Shown here: piece after piece, positions 1 through 10,370 of the stretch
Layout of the letters: each line of letters starts with the position of its first letter
How positions within the stretch are numbered: the first letter of the stretch is position 1
Source of the DNA: Mytilus galloprovincialis
Taxonomy: Eukaryota > Mollusca > Bivalvia > Mytilida > Mytilidae
NCBI RefSeq assembly: GCF_965363235.1
Contig: NC_134845.1
Span: forward strand, 64,137,261 to 64,201,260
DNA length: 64,000 bases
Direction: 5' to 3'
Made by a program: the position numbers and the translations under genes
The notes under the pieces: generated by a model
Told to the model about the DNA's origin: nothing
What the model saw: only the letters and a program-made list of their open reading frames with translations
Databases searched by the model: none

Positions 1-259
1 TTAAAACACGCTTGTCATATCCTAAGCCTTTAAAAATATGCATTGGAGAATGTGTATTACGAAAATATTTGCCTTTTTGCTTATTATCTATCATATCATA
101 TCATATAGTTTTGTTGTGGTAATATAACGTTAACATGTTATAAAAGTCAGCAACAACAAAAAAAAGAATGCATTGCTATCTTTCTAAAACGTTTCACATA
201 ATTAATCTTACGATTGATTTTAATTTTTTCTTCGAAGAAAAATTACACAAAACTCTTAC

Positions 260-665
260 CTTGAGAACTGCTAAATGACCCTTGTAATTGTTTAATTGTC
301 TGCTCGTGTTGTTGGATCAATGTTTGTTGATGCTGGTTTGATGTCTGTTGTTGATAGATTGATATTTGTTGTTGATTAATTAATGACTGTTGTTGTTGCG
401 TTAACGTCTTCTGTTGTTGGATTGATGTCTGATGTTGCTGAATTGTTTTCTCTTGCTGTTGAATAGTTAACGTCTGTTGTTGATTTTCAATAGATAACTG
501 TTTTACCGTAGCATTTAATATTGCAACAATATTTTCTACTCGGTTCAACCTATTAATTAGTATGTCTTGGTCATCAAGCAATAACCTCTTTTCTTCCAAT
601 TTGACCATATTTACCTTAAAACAGAGAAAAAAATATAAGCAGACAATTCTACTAATCTGTTCCAT
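260..665 (-). CDS. Gene A, exon 1 only: signal peptide plus Gln-rich coiled coil (5' part of a short-chain collagen C4-like gene)
   Basis: This is the first exon of a secreted protein gene whose other exons lie left of the window. The reading frame could start at 710, but the internal ATG at 665 gives a better signal peptide (MEQISRIVCLYFFLCFKVN), and the first residues of the longer frame overlap a conserved upstream block seen in all paralogs. After the signal comes the family motif EEKRLLL, then NRLNRVENIVAILNATVKQL, which carries an N-glycosylation sequon (NAT). About 70 residues follow that are dominated by QQQ at seven-residue spacing, which predicts a coiled coil. The exon ends at 260, followed by a GTAAG donor, leaving one base of a codon, the same phase as genes B to E. 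Membership is clear from alignment to B; the C-terminal domain is inferred, not seen. Confidence 0.8.
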
Positions 666-689
666 GTTAGCTATCACATAATTCAACAC

Positions 690-712
690 AAATTGATTCT
701 TATCATTCAAAA
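690..712 (-). promoter_or_regulatory. Conserved upstream block of gene A (TGATAAG)
   Basis: The minus strand reads TGATAAGAATCAATTTGTG about 35 bp before the chosen ATG at 665. The same block lies upstream of genes B to E. It overlaps the first codons of the longer possible frame, which argues for the start at 665. It could be a GATA-factor site, a core-promoter element or 5' UTR; I infer this from conservation only. Confidence 0.5.
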
Positions 713-719
713 GTCAGAA

Positions 720-978
720 AAGGTCACAAGGTGTCTCAAAATGTTATCATGCGTATGGCAACATATACGTTTGAAATCCCGATGAGTATATGGTGGTCTT
801 GAGTTGTCTTCTATTCTTTTGGCAGGTAGCTGTTTCTTTTCTTTTGGCAGGTTGCTGTTTCTTTAACACATTTCCCGTTACCATACTCTGATTAAATGAC
901 TTATTTTTACCAGCTCATTAATTTTTCATGAATGTTCAAGCAGTTTTGTTAAGAATGTTACGACATTTAAAAACAAAG
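720..978. other. Upstream flank of gene A
   Basis: A+T-rich sequence upstream of the first exon of gene A. The part next to the gene (GAAAAGGTCA near 716-728) resembles the flank of gene D, which suggests the duplicated unit extends past the promoter. No coding signal is seen. Two imperfect copies of TTCTTTTGGCAGGT lie at about 814-854. Confidence 0.4.
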
Positions 979-1194
979 TACTGTGGATTCATTATTATTC
1001 GTTGGAAACCAGTTTTCGTGAGCTTCGTGGATACAAGTGAACCACGAAATCAAATGTTCAACGAATAACACATATTTGCAATTGGCTTTGAATACAGAGA
1101 TTGACAAAACCACGAAATCAAATATCCACAAATGTGCAAGTTTTCAGCAATCAACGAAAATTGATACCAACGAAAATGAATGAATTCACAGTAT
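979..1194. repeat. TIR element of the CTGTGGATTCATT family, copy 1
   Basis: The ends are inverted: CTGTGGATTCATT on the left and AATGAATTCACAG on the right, each next to TA. Internal phrases such as CACGAAATCAAAT recur. Similar copies lie at about 22009-22187 (truncated) and 55616-55837. It is a short non-coding element of MITE type; the transposase family is not visible. Confidence 0.6.
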
Positions 1195-1225
1195 TTGATT
1201 TGCTTAGATTTAAACATATAACCAA

Positions 1226-1400
1226 AAAGTAAAATCACAAAAATACTGAACTTAGAGGAAGATCAATTGGGAAAGTCCATTATCACATGGCAAAATCAAA
1301 TAACAAAACGCATCAAAAACGAATGGACAAAAACTGTCATATTCCTGACTTGGTACAGGCATTTTCAAATGTAGAAAATGGTGGATTAAACAAAAGTCAT
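1226..1400 (-). mobile_element. Fossil retroelement 3' tail fragment
   Basis: On the minus strand this matches the tail that follows the reverse-transcriptase fossil at 3230-4415 (phrases such as AAGTCAGGAATATGACA and TTTTGTGATTTTACTTTTT). It is a fragment of an old copy and has no coding content. Confidence 0.5.
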
Positions 1401-1479
1401 TAAAATATTTTTTAAATAATATATGATAATGCTTAATATTTAGTTCTGGATAAATAAGATGCATTGTTAGTTAGGTTGG

Positions 1480-1985
1480 AGTTGCAAACAACGACCGTAA
1501 TTTTCTAGATTTTAACAACGTGTCACGGTTCCAAAAGCGAATTCGGAATATGCCTTCCCCCGTTTTTAACAGTATCTTTCAAATACAAATAAAAATAAAT
1601 CCTCTCATTTCCTGGTTGATGTACTAAAAACCCTTTTACATTTAAAAATGTCTAAATACGCTGCTGAGTTCTATCATGGGTACTACATGTTGTATTTATA
1701 ATTTAAATCAGACTGTCTTAACCCCTGAAGAAGTTATAATTCGGAAATATGGAGGTATATGAAAAGATGTGTGAGAGGTCTTGTCAATGATACAGGCAGC
1801 TAATTCATAAATAGTCATGACATGTTACCTCGAAATTATAAAACATAATTGAATTCTCGAGCTCGTTCCCTTTTTTTGTAATTGTGATGTTTCTTTTGCA
1901 CAATTTCACTGTATTTGTATACTATTAATCATAACGCGTTCGCTGTACCCGTGTCTGAAGTGACGTATTTGTGATTTAATGAAGG
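1480..1985. other. Unassigned spacer
   Basis: A+T-rich sequence between the gene A flank and the hairpin repeat. I see no open frame, gene-family similarity or clear repeat border in it. Confidence 0.35.
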
Positions 1986-1990
1986 AAATT

Positions 1991-2581
1991 TATTTATCTT
2001 ACCTCCTATACATTTCCAGGAATATGATTGGTTAAAAGCGTCCGCGTGCAAACCGTGTATATTTGATATTAGGTTAGTAGGGAGGCGGGGCTTATCTCAT
2101 ACACGGTTAGTAGTGGAGTTACGTCCCTTTATATTCCTTATTAGGTAAGAAGGGGGCGGGGCTTATTTCATACACAGTTAGTAATTGTGTAATGTCCCTT
2201 TATAAAAAACAAAACGGTACTGAGAAAAAATCTTAAAAATTCGAACAGACGAAGCAATTGATGATTAAGATTGAAACAAATTCATAAAACACATTTAAAC
2301 CTTACAAGTCGTTATTGTTGGCATCTGTTTTTGTAGGATCAATGGAAGTATTTTCTTAGTGCTAACAGTATTGAAGACTTGCTCATTTTGAGAATCACTA
2401 GTCTTACTTTCACACGTTAAGATAGTCGGTAAGATAAATTCGTTTCATGTTGTGCTAGTGACGTAATACGGTATATATGGGGTCAGTAAATTCCATATGG
2501 GGATTCGAGCTTCGCTCTCACCCCATATGGAATTTACTGACCCCATATATACCGTATTAGGTCACTAGCACACTATGTAAC
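1991..2581 (+). repeat. About 590-bp hairpin repeat, copy 1
   Basis: One end is a near-perfect hairpin (about 2451-2581): GTGCTAGTGACGTAATACGG, then GGGGTCAGTAAATTCCATATGG, whose arms return in reverse order and end in CACTATGTAAC. The other end includes two imperfect copies of a block with GGCGGGGCTTAT and CATACAC. The whole unit reappears in reverse orientation at 6060-6654. It is non-coding and looks like a non-autonomous mobile element. Confidence 0.65.
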
Positions 2582-2819
2582 TAATAGTATTAATGGTTAA
2601 TTAATCAGTGATTTCGTTTCCACAAACTTTTTTAAAATATAATCTAAATTCTTCCATATATATCATGTATATATAACGAGTTTATTTCAAAGTTTAACTA
2701 TCCCAGCAGAACAAATATATTTTAGATGGGATGAAACGTCTAAATTTCATAAGCCAAAGACTAGACAAAATAACATATATTTGATATCATTAGTTTTGAA
2801 TTTAGTAATTAAAACATTC

Positions 2820-3120
2820 AGATCCTGCTCGACATGTGGCATCCGTCGTATTACTCATGTACGTACAAACCAAGTGATAAGTCTAATTCTATATGTCACA
2901 TTTGTGGAAAAGGAGAACGGAATTTTGTTTACGTCATTGTTACGTCGTCATCTTTGAAACAGAAAATTCCAAAACAATCAACCACATTTTAACTTGTGAT
3001 GGCGTCGTTTCCGTAAAATTTTTGAAGGGATAATTTTCAACGTTAGTACTAGGAACTCGTTATTAAAATTGCTTTATTGTGAGCAACAATCCTCTTCCAA
3101 TGAAATCATGATAAACAAAT
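2820..3120 (-). mobile_element. Fossil retroelement fragment (tail 2 type)
   Basis: The phrase CTGCTCGACATGTGGCATCC and the bases after it resemble the fragment at 21425-21710, where the same phrases sit beside reverse-transcriptase coding remains. It is an old broken fragment. Confidence 0.45.
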
Positions 3121-3229
3121 CCTGTACTATCGAAAATGATATTTGAATATAAATAACTAAAAACACGACGTGAGGAACAGGGTTCCAACAATGTCTACCA
3201 ACATTTCACTGAAATAAAAAAAATCGTCT

Positions 3230-4415
3230 AAAAGAAATAATCCACCATACTTTTCAATATAAAAATTGTAGCATGCGCTATACATTTATTACTTTGGAAT
3301 ACCATATAGCATATTTTGTTAATAGTGAACAAAAAGGTAAAAGATGTTACACACAGGAACAAGTGATCCGTATGCGTGAGTTTCTTATTGACAACATATT
3401 TGTTGAATTTGCAGGTAGAATTTTTCAACAAATTGTCGGCATTACTATTGGAACGAACTGTGCACATTTCCTTGCGACCTCTTCTTATTTCCATATGAGT
3501 TGGAGTTCCATCAGACACAAAAAAACAAGATGATTAAAAATGTCAGGTAATTTAATTTCACATTTAGATGATTATATTGATAATGTTCTTTCCATTAATA
3601 ATCTTAACTTTTCTTATTGGGTTCTGAGACTATTTTAATTTTGAAACTATTCAATTTCCCCAAACTTATTAACACAATATAAACTTTGCGTGCATATGGG
3701 ATATACATTTCCTAACTTTTTTGTTATTCAGATACTACTCATAATTTGTAAAACGTCACCAATGTCTGAGCAAAAGGTAATAAGCCAGGGGTATGCCAAA
3801 GAACTTATCGTTCTTTTTCTAAAAAAAATCATCGAAAGGTACCAAGACCTTGTTGATAAATATTCCGTATCAACTTCACAAATGACATCCGATGGTCTTA
3901 AAGTATAGATTCTGTGTACTGATGTCATCATAATAACGTGTTAAAATATTCTCTTTGGATGTTACTTTAACTGTTTAGTCAATTTTTGTGATATTCATTT
4001 GACGTGGCTCTGTACTTCATTCCGTCATTGTGTTATTTTGCTATGATATTTTTGTGGATTCTTGTCTTTCATTTTTGCTTACGAGCTTTCTCTATATGCC
4101 AGTTGGTGTCTCTTTGTCACATATTTGTTTGTTTTTATAGTTATTGAGATTATAGCACAATGTTGACTGCTGTACCCATATTGTGACATTTTTACCTGTT
4201 TTGTATTGTTTTGTTCACACATCATTGTCAATATAATGGAATTTTATTAAACTGTCACACAAGTGAGAGGTTTAGCTAGTTATAAACCAGGTTCAAGTCA
4301 CCATTTTTACTTACGAAAATGTCTGTACAAAGTCAGGAATATGACAAGGGACTATGCGTTTTGAATTTTCATTGGAGTTCAATATTTTTGTGACTCTACT
4401 TTTAAAGGATGGTGC
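3230..4415 (+). mobile_element. Fossil reverse-transcriptase retroelement with 3' tail
   Basis: Plus-strand remnants carry reverse-transcriptase-like phrases (about 3345-3530, including a GTNCA motif) and the C-terminal phrase ISQGYAKEL (about 3780). A non-coding tail runs to about 4415, with phrases such as ATGCCAGTTGGTGTCTC and AGCACAATGTTGACTGCTGT that recur at 14665-14935. The copy is broken and old. The family may be Penelope-like; I cannot settle this by eye. Confidence 0.6.
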
Positions 4416-4627
4416 TTTGAAATGACACGTCGTAATCATTAGTTAAATGCCTCAACAATTGTTTCAAAAATAACCTTTTTGTTCCGGTATACGAAAAATA
4501 AATATGGAAGGATCTTATACCGTAATGAGACTTGTTTTCTCGGGGCTCTAATTGTCAAGCTGTGATTCAAAGCATTCATAAAACTAACGAGAAAATAGAT
4601 TTTAATTAATTCTTTTCTTGTCATCTA

Positions 4628-7600
4628 TCACTTAGAACAGACTACACATGTAAGGGGATAATTGTTTATATACGGAGGACATTTCAATGATCCACATTTG
4701 GAAAGAACTTCATAAAACAATTTACCAAGATGCTGATCAACGCCTCCAATAATATATTCTGGGTTGAGCTCAACACATACGTAAGCCGAAGCGGCTGCAT
4801 GACCATGATTCCCTGACGCCAAATATCCATGATACTCCATCGTCCAGCCCTTGTAACATGTATTTTTTCCCGGAATCATAACAACAGATGTGGCACGTTC
4901 TGTTCTACATAGAGCACAAGGTACGTCTTCATCGTTAGCATTGGATGCAAAGAAAGCGTTGTCAAATTCTGCACCGTACATACGTCCAAAATCTGACCCA
5001 CTAGTCTTTACATAATCTGGATCTGGTGGTAAGCATACATATTCAGCAGCTGCACCTGTATCAGTATAGTGACTTCCACCTGCAAAGCCTGTTATAAGAA
5101 TGTAATATTAATATTGAGACATATTGCATTTATATTCTTCAAAAAATGTACGTTATAGTCTTAAATTTGTTAAAATTTATTTGCAATATTGGTGAAATAC
5201 AATATTTTAAAATAAAAATTCTTTCTTTGTCAAGTGAAGACAACTATGTATTCTTTCTTGAAATAACCGTCACTAAGATATACTTTTGATATAAAACGTC
5301 CGATGGAATGTTCTAATAGAGTTATTTAGAATACACATTTTCACTCAAAGTTTGCATATTCAATAGAAAAATTCAACGATAGGAAAAAAGAGGCGGATGA
5401 TAACAAATAAAACATTAACCCTCCTAAGTCGACGATATGACAGTCTGGACTACATATTAGTTTGCAGTGGCGCTTGATTCGTGATTACGGTCGGAAAAAG
5501 ACCATCGACACTTTTTTAGTTCGGACCAGCAAACCGGTTGTCTTATCATTGGGGTAAAACAAAATTAATATTTGATTTTAAATTGTAACACTGACACTTA
5601 TAATCGTAACATATTATATATTTTTTAGAATAACATGATACTGATTTCATTAACATGCTGACTCAACCAGATACTGAGTTCTTAGCAAATGTTCGTCATA
5701 TACAAACTTCATATATAGGATCATAAACTAATTTTATCAAACTACTTCCAGTTGAAAACACAATGTTAACAAGGCACCACAGGAATAAGACTGGCAACTA
5801 CAAGAACCTTAACCGTGCAATCCATCAAATTAACTTCATAATAATATTTACCGGAATATACCAATTCTGTATTATTATTTGGGCACTGCTTTCTTCCCCA
5901 TCGTATATAGGTTGTTCCAAGACCTGAAATGAAGAAACTTATATTCGACGTATTGCAGATAGACCAATGGCAAATATGTTGAAAGATAGATTGTTAAAAC
6001 ATGAAACGGAGGCTCGTTTATCATTATATTGATCTCTAATAACTCGAGTTGATATTATTAGTTACATAGTGTGCTAGTGACATAATACGGTATATATGGG
6101 GTTAGTAAGTTCCATAAGGGGTTAAAGCGAAGCTCGAATCCCCATATGGAATTTACTGACCCCATATATACCGTCTTACGTAACTAGCACACTATGTAAC
6201 GAATTTATCTTACCGACTATCTTAACGTGTAAAATTTAGACTAGTGACCTATCAAAATGAGCAAGTCTTCAATACAGTTAACATTAACATGATTAAGAAA
6301 CTACTTCCTTTGATCCTACAAAAACAGATGCCAACAATGACAATTTGTTAGATTTAAATGTGTTTTATGAATTTATTACACTTTATCATCACTTTCTTCG
6401 TCTGTTGAAACCTTTAAGGTTTTTTCTCAGTACTGTTTTGTTTTTCTAAAGGGACGTTACACCACTACTAACCGTGAATGAAATAAACCCCGCCTCCTTA
6501 TAACCTTAGATGGAATATAAAGGGACGTAACTCCACTACTAACTGTGTATGAAATAAGCCCTGCCTCCCAACTAACCTAATATTGAATATACTCGGCTTC
6601 CACGAGAATGCTGTTAACCAATCATATTCCTAGAAATGTATAGGTAAGATAACAAGCGATATCCTATTCTTACAAGTTGTAAAAACCTATTTCTCTAATG
6701 GTTACAACTCTAATTATGTTAAATAAAAAATTCCAATTATCGTTGATCTAGTCTATACCACATCCTGTTTGATTGCATATGTCATTGTCAGGTGTCAAAC
6801 TTTAACATCAGAAAATTAAGACTTTTAGTGTGCTTCAGATTCTAATAAAATCTAAAAAAAGGAGATTCACTGCATGAAAAGGTTGATTTGGATTACTTTA
6901 CTCATGTAAAGACAAAGATAGGCACTTTGTTACACTATATATCTCAATACCCATTATTTGGTGAATCAATACATGATAAATTTGCATTCGTACACTATAA
7001 ATGCAAAGAAATTGCAAAATTATGCTAATCTTTCCTTAACTTTTAAACAAAGTTGAATGTAAGTAAAGACAACGGTCTTATAAACTTACATTTATAAAGT
7101 ACTGAAACGTATTTAAATGTTAACCTTAATTGGTTGTTTTGTCGTCCGATATAAATAAACGAAAGGCCGCTTTTTACGTTGAATTTACAACATCGTCAAA
7201 CATAAGCAAAGAAGACATTTGTATTTGCGTTCTATTCGCATAGTGTGTTAGATATATGCAAAGGTTTTCCATATATTTGCAAATGTTCATATAGCTTCCG
7301 AAATATATTTTAATATGAATCTCAGCCGTGCTCAGACGAAGACAAAGATATCTATCAATCAGAATTTTGGGGTTTGCATATTCACCGCATATGCATCATC
7401 AACATACTGTAACTAGTAACAACACGGATGTTGGGAAATGACACTGTGAGCTATTCTTTGACTTAAAAATTTTGTTGGCATCTTTTGTAGAATCTCTTCT
7501 TTACGAAAAAAAATCTTACTTGGAATGCTGTTAAATGAGCTTTGCAACTGTTTAATTGTCTGTTCCTGCTGTTGATTTATTGTCTGCTGTTGTTGGATTG

Positions 7601-7931
7601 TTGTCTGCTGTTGTTGGATTAATGCCTGTTGTTGTTGAATTGTTGCCTGTTGCTGCTGGTTGGATATGTTTTGTTGTGTAATCCATGCCTGTTGTTGAAG
7701 GGTTGATATCTGATGTTGCTGAATGGTTTTCTCTTGCTGTTGAATAGTTAACGTCTGCTGTTGATTTTCAGTGGATAGCTGTTTCACTGTGGCATTCAGT
7801 ATTGCAACGATATTTTCTACTCGGTTTAGACGATTAACGAGTACATCTGGATCATTAAGCAATAACCTCTTTTCTTCGGTGGTGACCAAATTAACACTAA
7901 AACAAAAGAAATATATTAACCAAATGATCAT
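4628..7931 (-). CDS. Gene B: secreted coiled-coil protein with short-chain collagen C4-like Cys-rich domain
   Basis: Three exons join in frame with GT-AG borders: 7520-7931, 5852-5923 and 4628-5088 (945 nt, 314 residues plus stop). The signal peptide is MIIWLIYFFCFSVNLVTT. Residues about 25-50 (NRLNRVENIVAILNATVKQL) start a coiled coil with an NAT sequon. Residues about 55-130 are a run of Gln-rich heptads, the longest in the array. Exon 2 gives TTYIRWGRKQCPNNNTEL with a second sequon (NNT). Exon 3 gives YVCLPPDPDYVKTSGSDFG, DVPCALCR, IPGKNTCY, YHGYLASG, YVCVELNPEYI, KCGSLKCPPY and LTCVVCSK, so the domain has ten cysteines counting the one in exon 2. This pattern is that of proteins labelled short-chain collagen C4-like in sponges and bivalves, but there is no Gly-X-Y repeat. 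It is likely extracellular; its ligand is unknown. A hairpin repeat (6060-6654) sits in intron 1. Confidence 0.88.
6060..6654 (-). repeat. About 590-bp hairpin repeat, copy 2 (in intron 1 of gene B)
   Basis: This is the reverse complement of the repeat at 1991-2581. It starts with the hairpin (GTTACATAGTGTGCTAGTGA to about 6200) and ends at the block CCAATCATATTCCT, AAATGTATAGGTAAGATA. The two copies flank the 3' half of gene B in opposite orientation. Confidence 0.65.
6655..7519. other. Rest of intron 1 of gene B
   Basis: A+T-rich intron sequence between the hairpin repeat and exon 1 of gene B. No repeat border or coding signal stands out. Confidence 0.4.
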
Positions 7932-7970
7932 ACTTGAACTTCGTTCGTGTGCTTTGAAGAAACGATTGGA

Positions 7971-7994
7971 TATAAATTATTTCTTATCAATCTA
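7971..7994 (-). promoter_or_regulatory. Conserved upstream block of gene B (TGATAAG) with TATA-like stretch
   Basis: The minus strand reads TTGATAAGAAATAATTTATA. TGATAAG is shared with the four paralogs at 53 bp from the ATG, and a TATA-like ATTTATAT follows it. Which part is promoter and which is 5' UTR cannot be told from sequence alone. Confidence 0.5.
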
Positions 7995-7999
7995 ATGTT

Positions 8000-9215
8000 A
8001 TGGAAGGTGACATAGACAAAGATATAAACAAGTTTACATGCATATGCCAACTGGTGCATGTGAACCCAACGATCTGGTTTGTACCATTTTTAAAAGAACA
8101 TCTATGATTCGGCATACTTCTACATTTTCAATAATTGTGTAACCGACTAGAAATTTTTGAAGGCAAGCAGTTTTTTTATTGTGCATATCGACTAATTTAT
8201 AAAACAAATCAACAAACGAAATCATCGGAAGCGTAAATATATAATATAAGAATGTTATCGTGACCATTATAATTCCACTCGAAACAATATAAACCTTACT
8301 TTACAAAACTTAAAATGTGACAATTTATTATAGAACGTTTTTGTTCTTCGAAGTAAATTCGCTGATATGTACCATTGAATCAGATCAAATGTTCCTTCTT
8401 TGAATTTAGTATTCGAACGTTAGTAGTACCCTTAGTCTTTGATGAACTGCAACTATTCAAATGGCCGATCAAAAATACTGGGACTATGGGTGCCATTTTT
8501 TTTTTGTGAAATATTATTCAAATACCGTAAAAATGAAACTAAAATTGGCCAAAACCACTCATTTCCTAATGATATCCTACAGCAGCTTTTCTATCATTTC
8601 TAAAACTTCTAATGAGTTTCGATTTAGGTATGTAATGAACTGCATGGTTTCAGAACAGCAAAACCATTGAACATAGCCGTAAAAAGATTTAGTAGGAAAT
8701 ATTAAGGAATAATATAAGATATGCTAAGGTAAGGTCAAAGGTGTATCTACACAATACCTAGTTAATCAACACACATAGCCTTAAACTGCCAGTCAAATAT
8801 AAAAACGCAAAATATAAACGCAGGATTAAAATTTTAGTGTAATCGATCCAGGCTGCTCAAAATTACCTACATACATTATACCTACGAAGACCAAAACCAA
8901 AAGTTCTGAAATTTTAATGTGTTTATAGGTAAACAGTGTTAAACTCTGAATAGATCTTGATAAAACAATTGAAAGCAAGTGCGTGTAATATTGAAGGTTT
9001 TATACAACAGAAGAAAAGAAAATATTATATACTATAAAAAACCAAAAACGACTTTCAACTGAAACCTAGTAAACAACATATGCTACAGAAGGACTGGATA
9101 TTTGGTTCCAAACAACAGCAGGCAAAAATTCGATTCAAAAATAAATTATCATTCAAAATTTACTCATTGCAAAAAAAAAATGATCGTAATACTAAGAATT
9201 GATACCCCAGGAGAA
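8000..9215. other. Upstream flank of gene B (shared with gene C and the relic copy)
   Basis: About 8030-8680 resembles the upstream flank of gene C (18100-18570) and of the relic (20460-20740). Shared landmarks are TTTACATGCA, CATATGCCAA, CTGCAACT and an AT-rich run ending in CCGTAAA. This shows that the duplicated unit extended at least 700 bp upstream. From about 8690 to 9215 nothing is recognised. Confidence 0.5.
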
Positions 9216-9350
9216 GATTTACTAATCTGTATTTGGCTAAGCCTTTTCCGAAGTTTTTGCCCTCAATGCTCTGAAACTTCGTTCTTAATTTGGTATGTTA
9301 GCTTGTTTGATTCGAGCGTCAGTGGTCATGTTTTTGTAAAATAAATGACT
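9215..9350 (+). repeat. Bivalve interspersed repeat (TTCGAGCGTCA type), copy 1
   Basis: Phrases GATTCGAGCGTCAGTGGTCA and GCTCTGAAACTTCGTTCTTA match, with changes, the repeat at 42035-42235. It ends in a block that in intact copies reads GTAGACGAAACGCG; here that block is degraded. Probably a SINE-like or 3'-truncated LINE end. Confidence 0.5.
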
Positions 9351-9424
9351 GTTTAGCTTAAAATAGCTGGTTTATCTTTTTTGGAATGATAAGGATTTTT
9401 TTAAATTTAATTTCTGCACAAGAA

Positions 9425-10370
9425 TATAAAAAAGATGATGAGGTATGAATGCCAATGAGACAACTCTCCACAAGAAACCAAAATGATACATTAATTAACA
9501 ACTATAAGTCACCATACGGACTTCAACAATGAGCAAAGCCCATACCGCATAATCAGCTATAAAAAGTCCCGAAATGACAAATTTAAAACAATTCAAACGA
9601 GAAAATTAACGGCCTTATTTATGTACAAAAAAATGAACAAAAAACAAATATGTAAGACAAAAACAAACGGCAACCACTGAATTACATTTTTACAGGCTCC
9701 TGACTTTGAACAGGCACATAAATACATAATCTGGCGGGGCTAAACATGTTAGCGGGATCCCAACCCTCTCCCTAACCTGGAACAGTGGTATAACAGTACA
9801 ACATAAAATCAGTTGAAAAAGGCTTAACTCATCAGATGGACAAAAATACAAGTGGACGTGGCCGGGTACTTATACATCACAACAACAAAAAGACATGAGG
9901 TACAGATCTGAGAGTACTCGCAGTGAACTTACAGCTTGTTCAAAGCCACTAACCACTAATAAACAAAAACACATATATCTAAGACTAAATTATTAATCCG
10001 TACACATACAACATCCAATGGATTTAGTGCAAAGACATCATAAACCTTGTGCATTGCCAAGATACAGGTTTCGACAGATTGTAGGTCCATGAATGTGTAT
10101 ATGTATATAACATACTAGTTATATTTAATTTGCTTTTCAGTTACTGATAATAGAATCAATATTTATACCAATAAAAACAATATTCAATGGTCGTATAAAA
10201 GTGTTGAATTGGTAACCTTTTAGAATAAGTTTATTTGAAGGAGAGATAAGTTTACCCGGATCATTTCTAAATTTCAGGGCATGGTTAACATCATTTCCGT
10301 AAAAATGAAGATGTGCTATCCCGTTTGAAATATGTTTTCAACCAAACTCATTTAATCTATACATTATAAT
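9425..10370 (-). mobile_element. Fossil retroelement: tail 1 plus C-terminal end of reverse-transcriptase region
   Basis: Read on the minus strand, the remains of the reverse-transcriptase C terminus (about 10140-10370) are followed by a roughly 800-bp tail that contains GAGTACTCTCAGATCTGTA and ends with GTTGTCTCATTGGCATTCAT. The same arrangement recurs at 15470-16450 and 26862-28571. The copy is old and broken. Confidence 0.6.

Noticed and set aside
297-480. CRISPR-like or microsatellite reading of the TTGTTGTTG repeats
   Set aside because: The repeats are coding Gln heptads of the coiled coil, recurring in exon 1 of every paralog.
243-710. Start of gene A at 710 instead of 665
   Set aside because: The first codons coincide with the TGATAAG block that is non-coding in paralogs, and the signal peptide begins naturally at 665.
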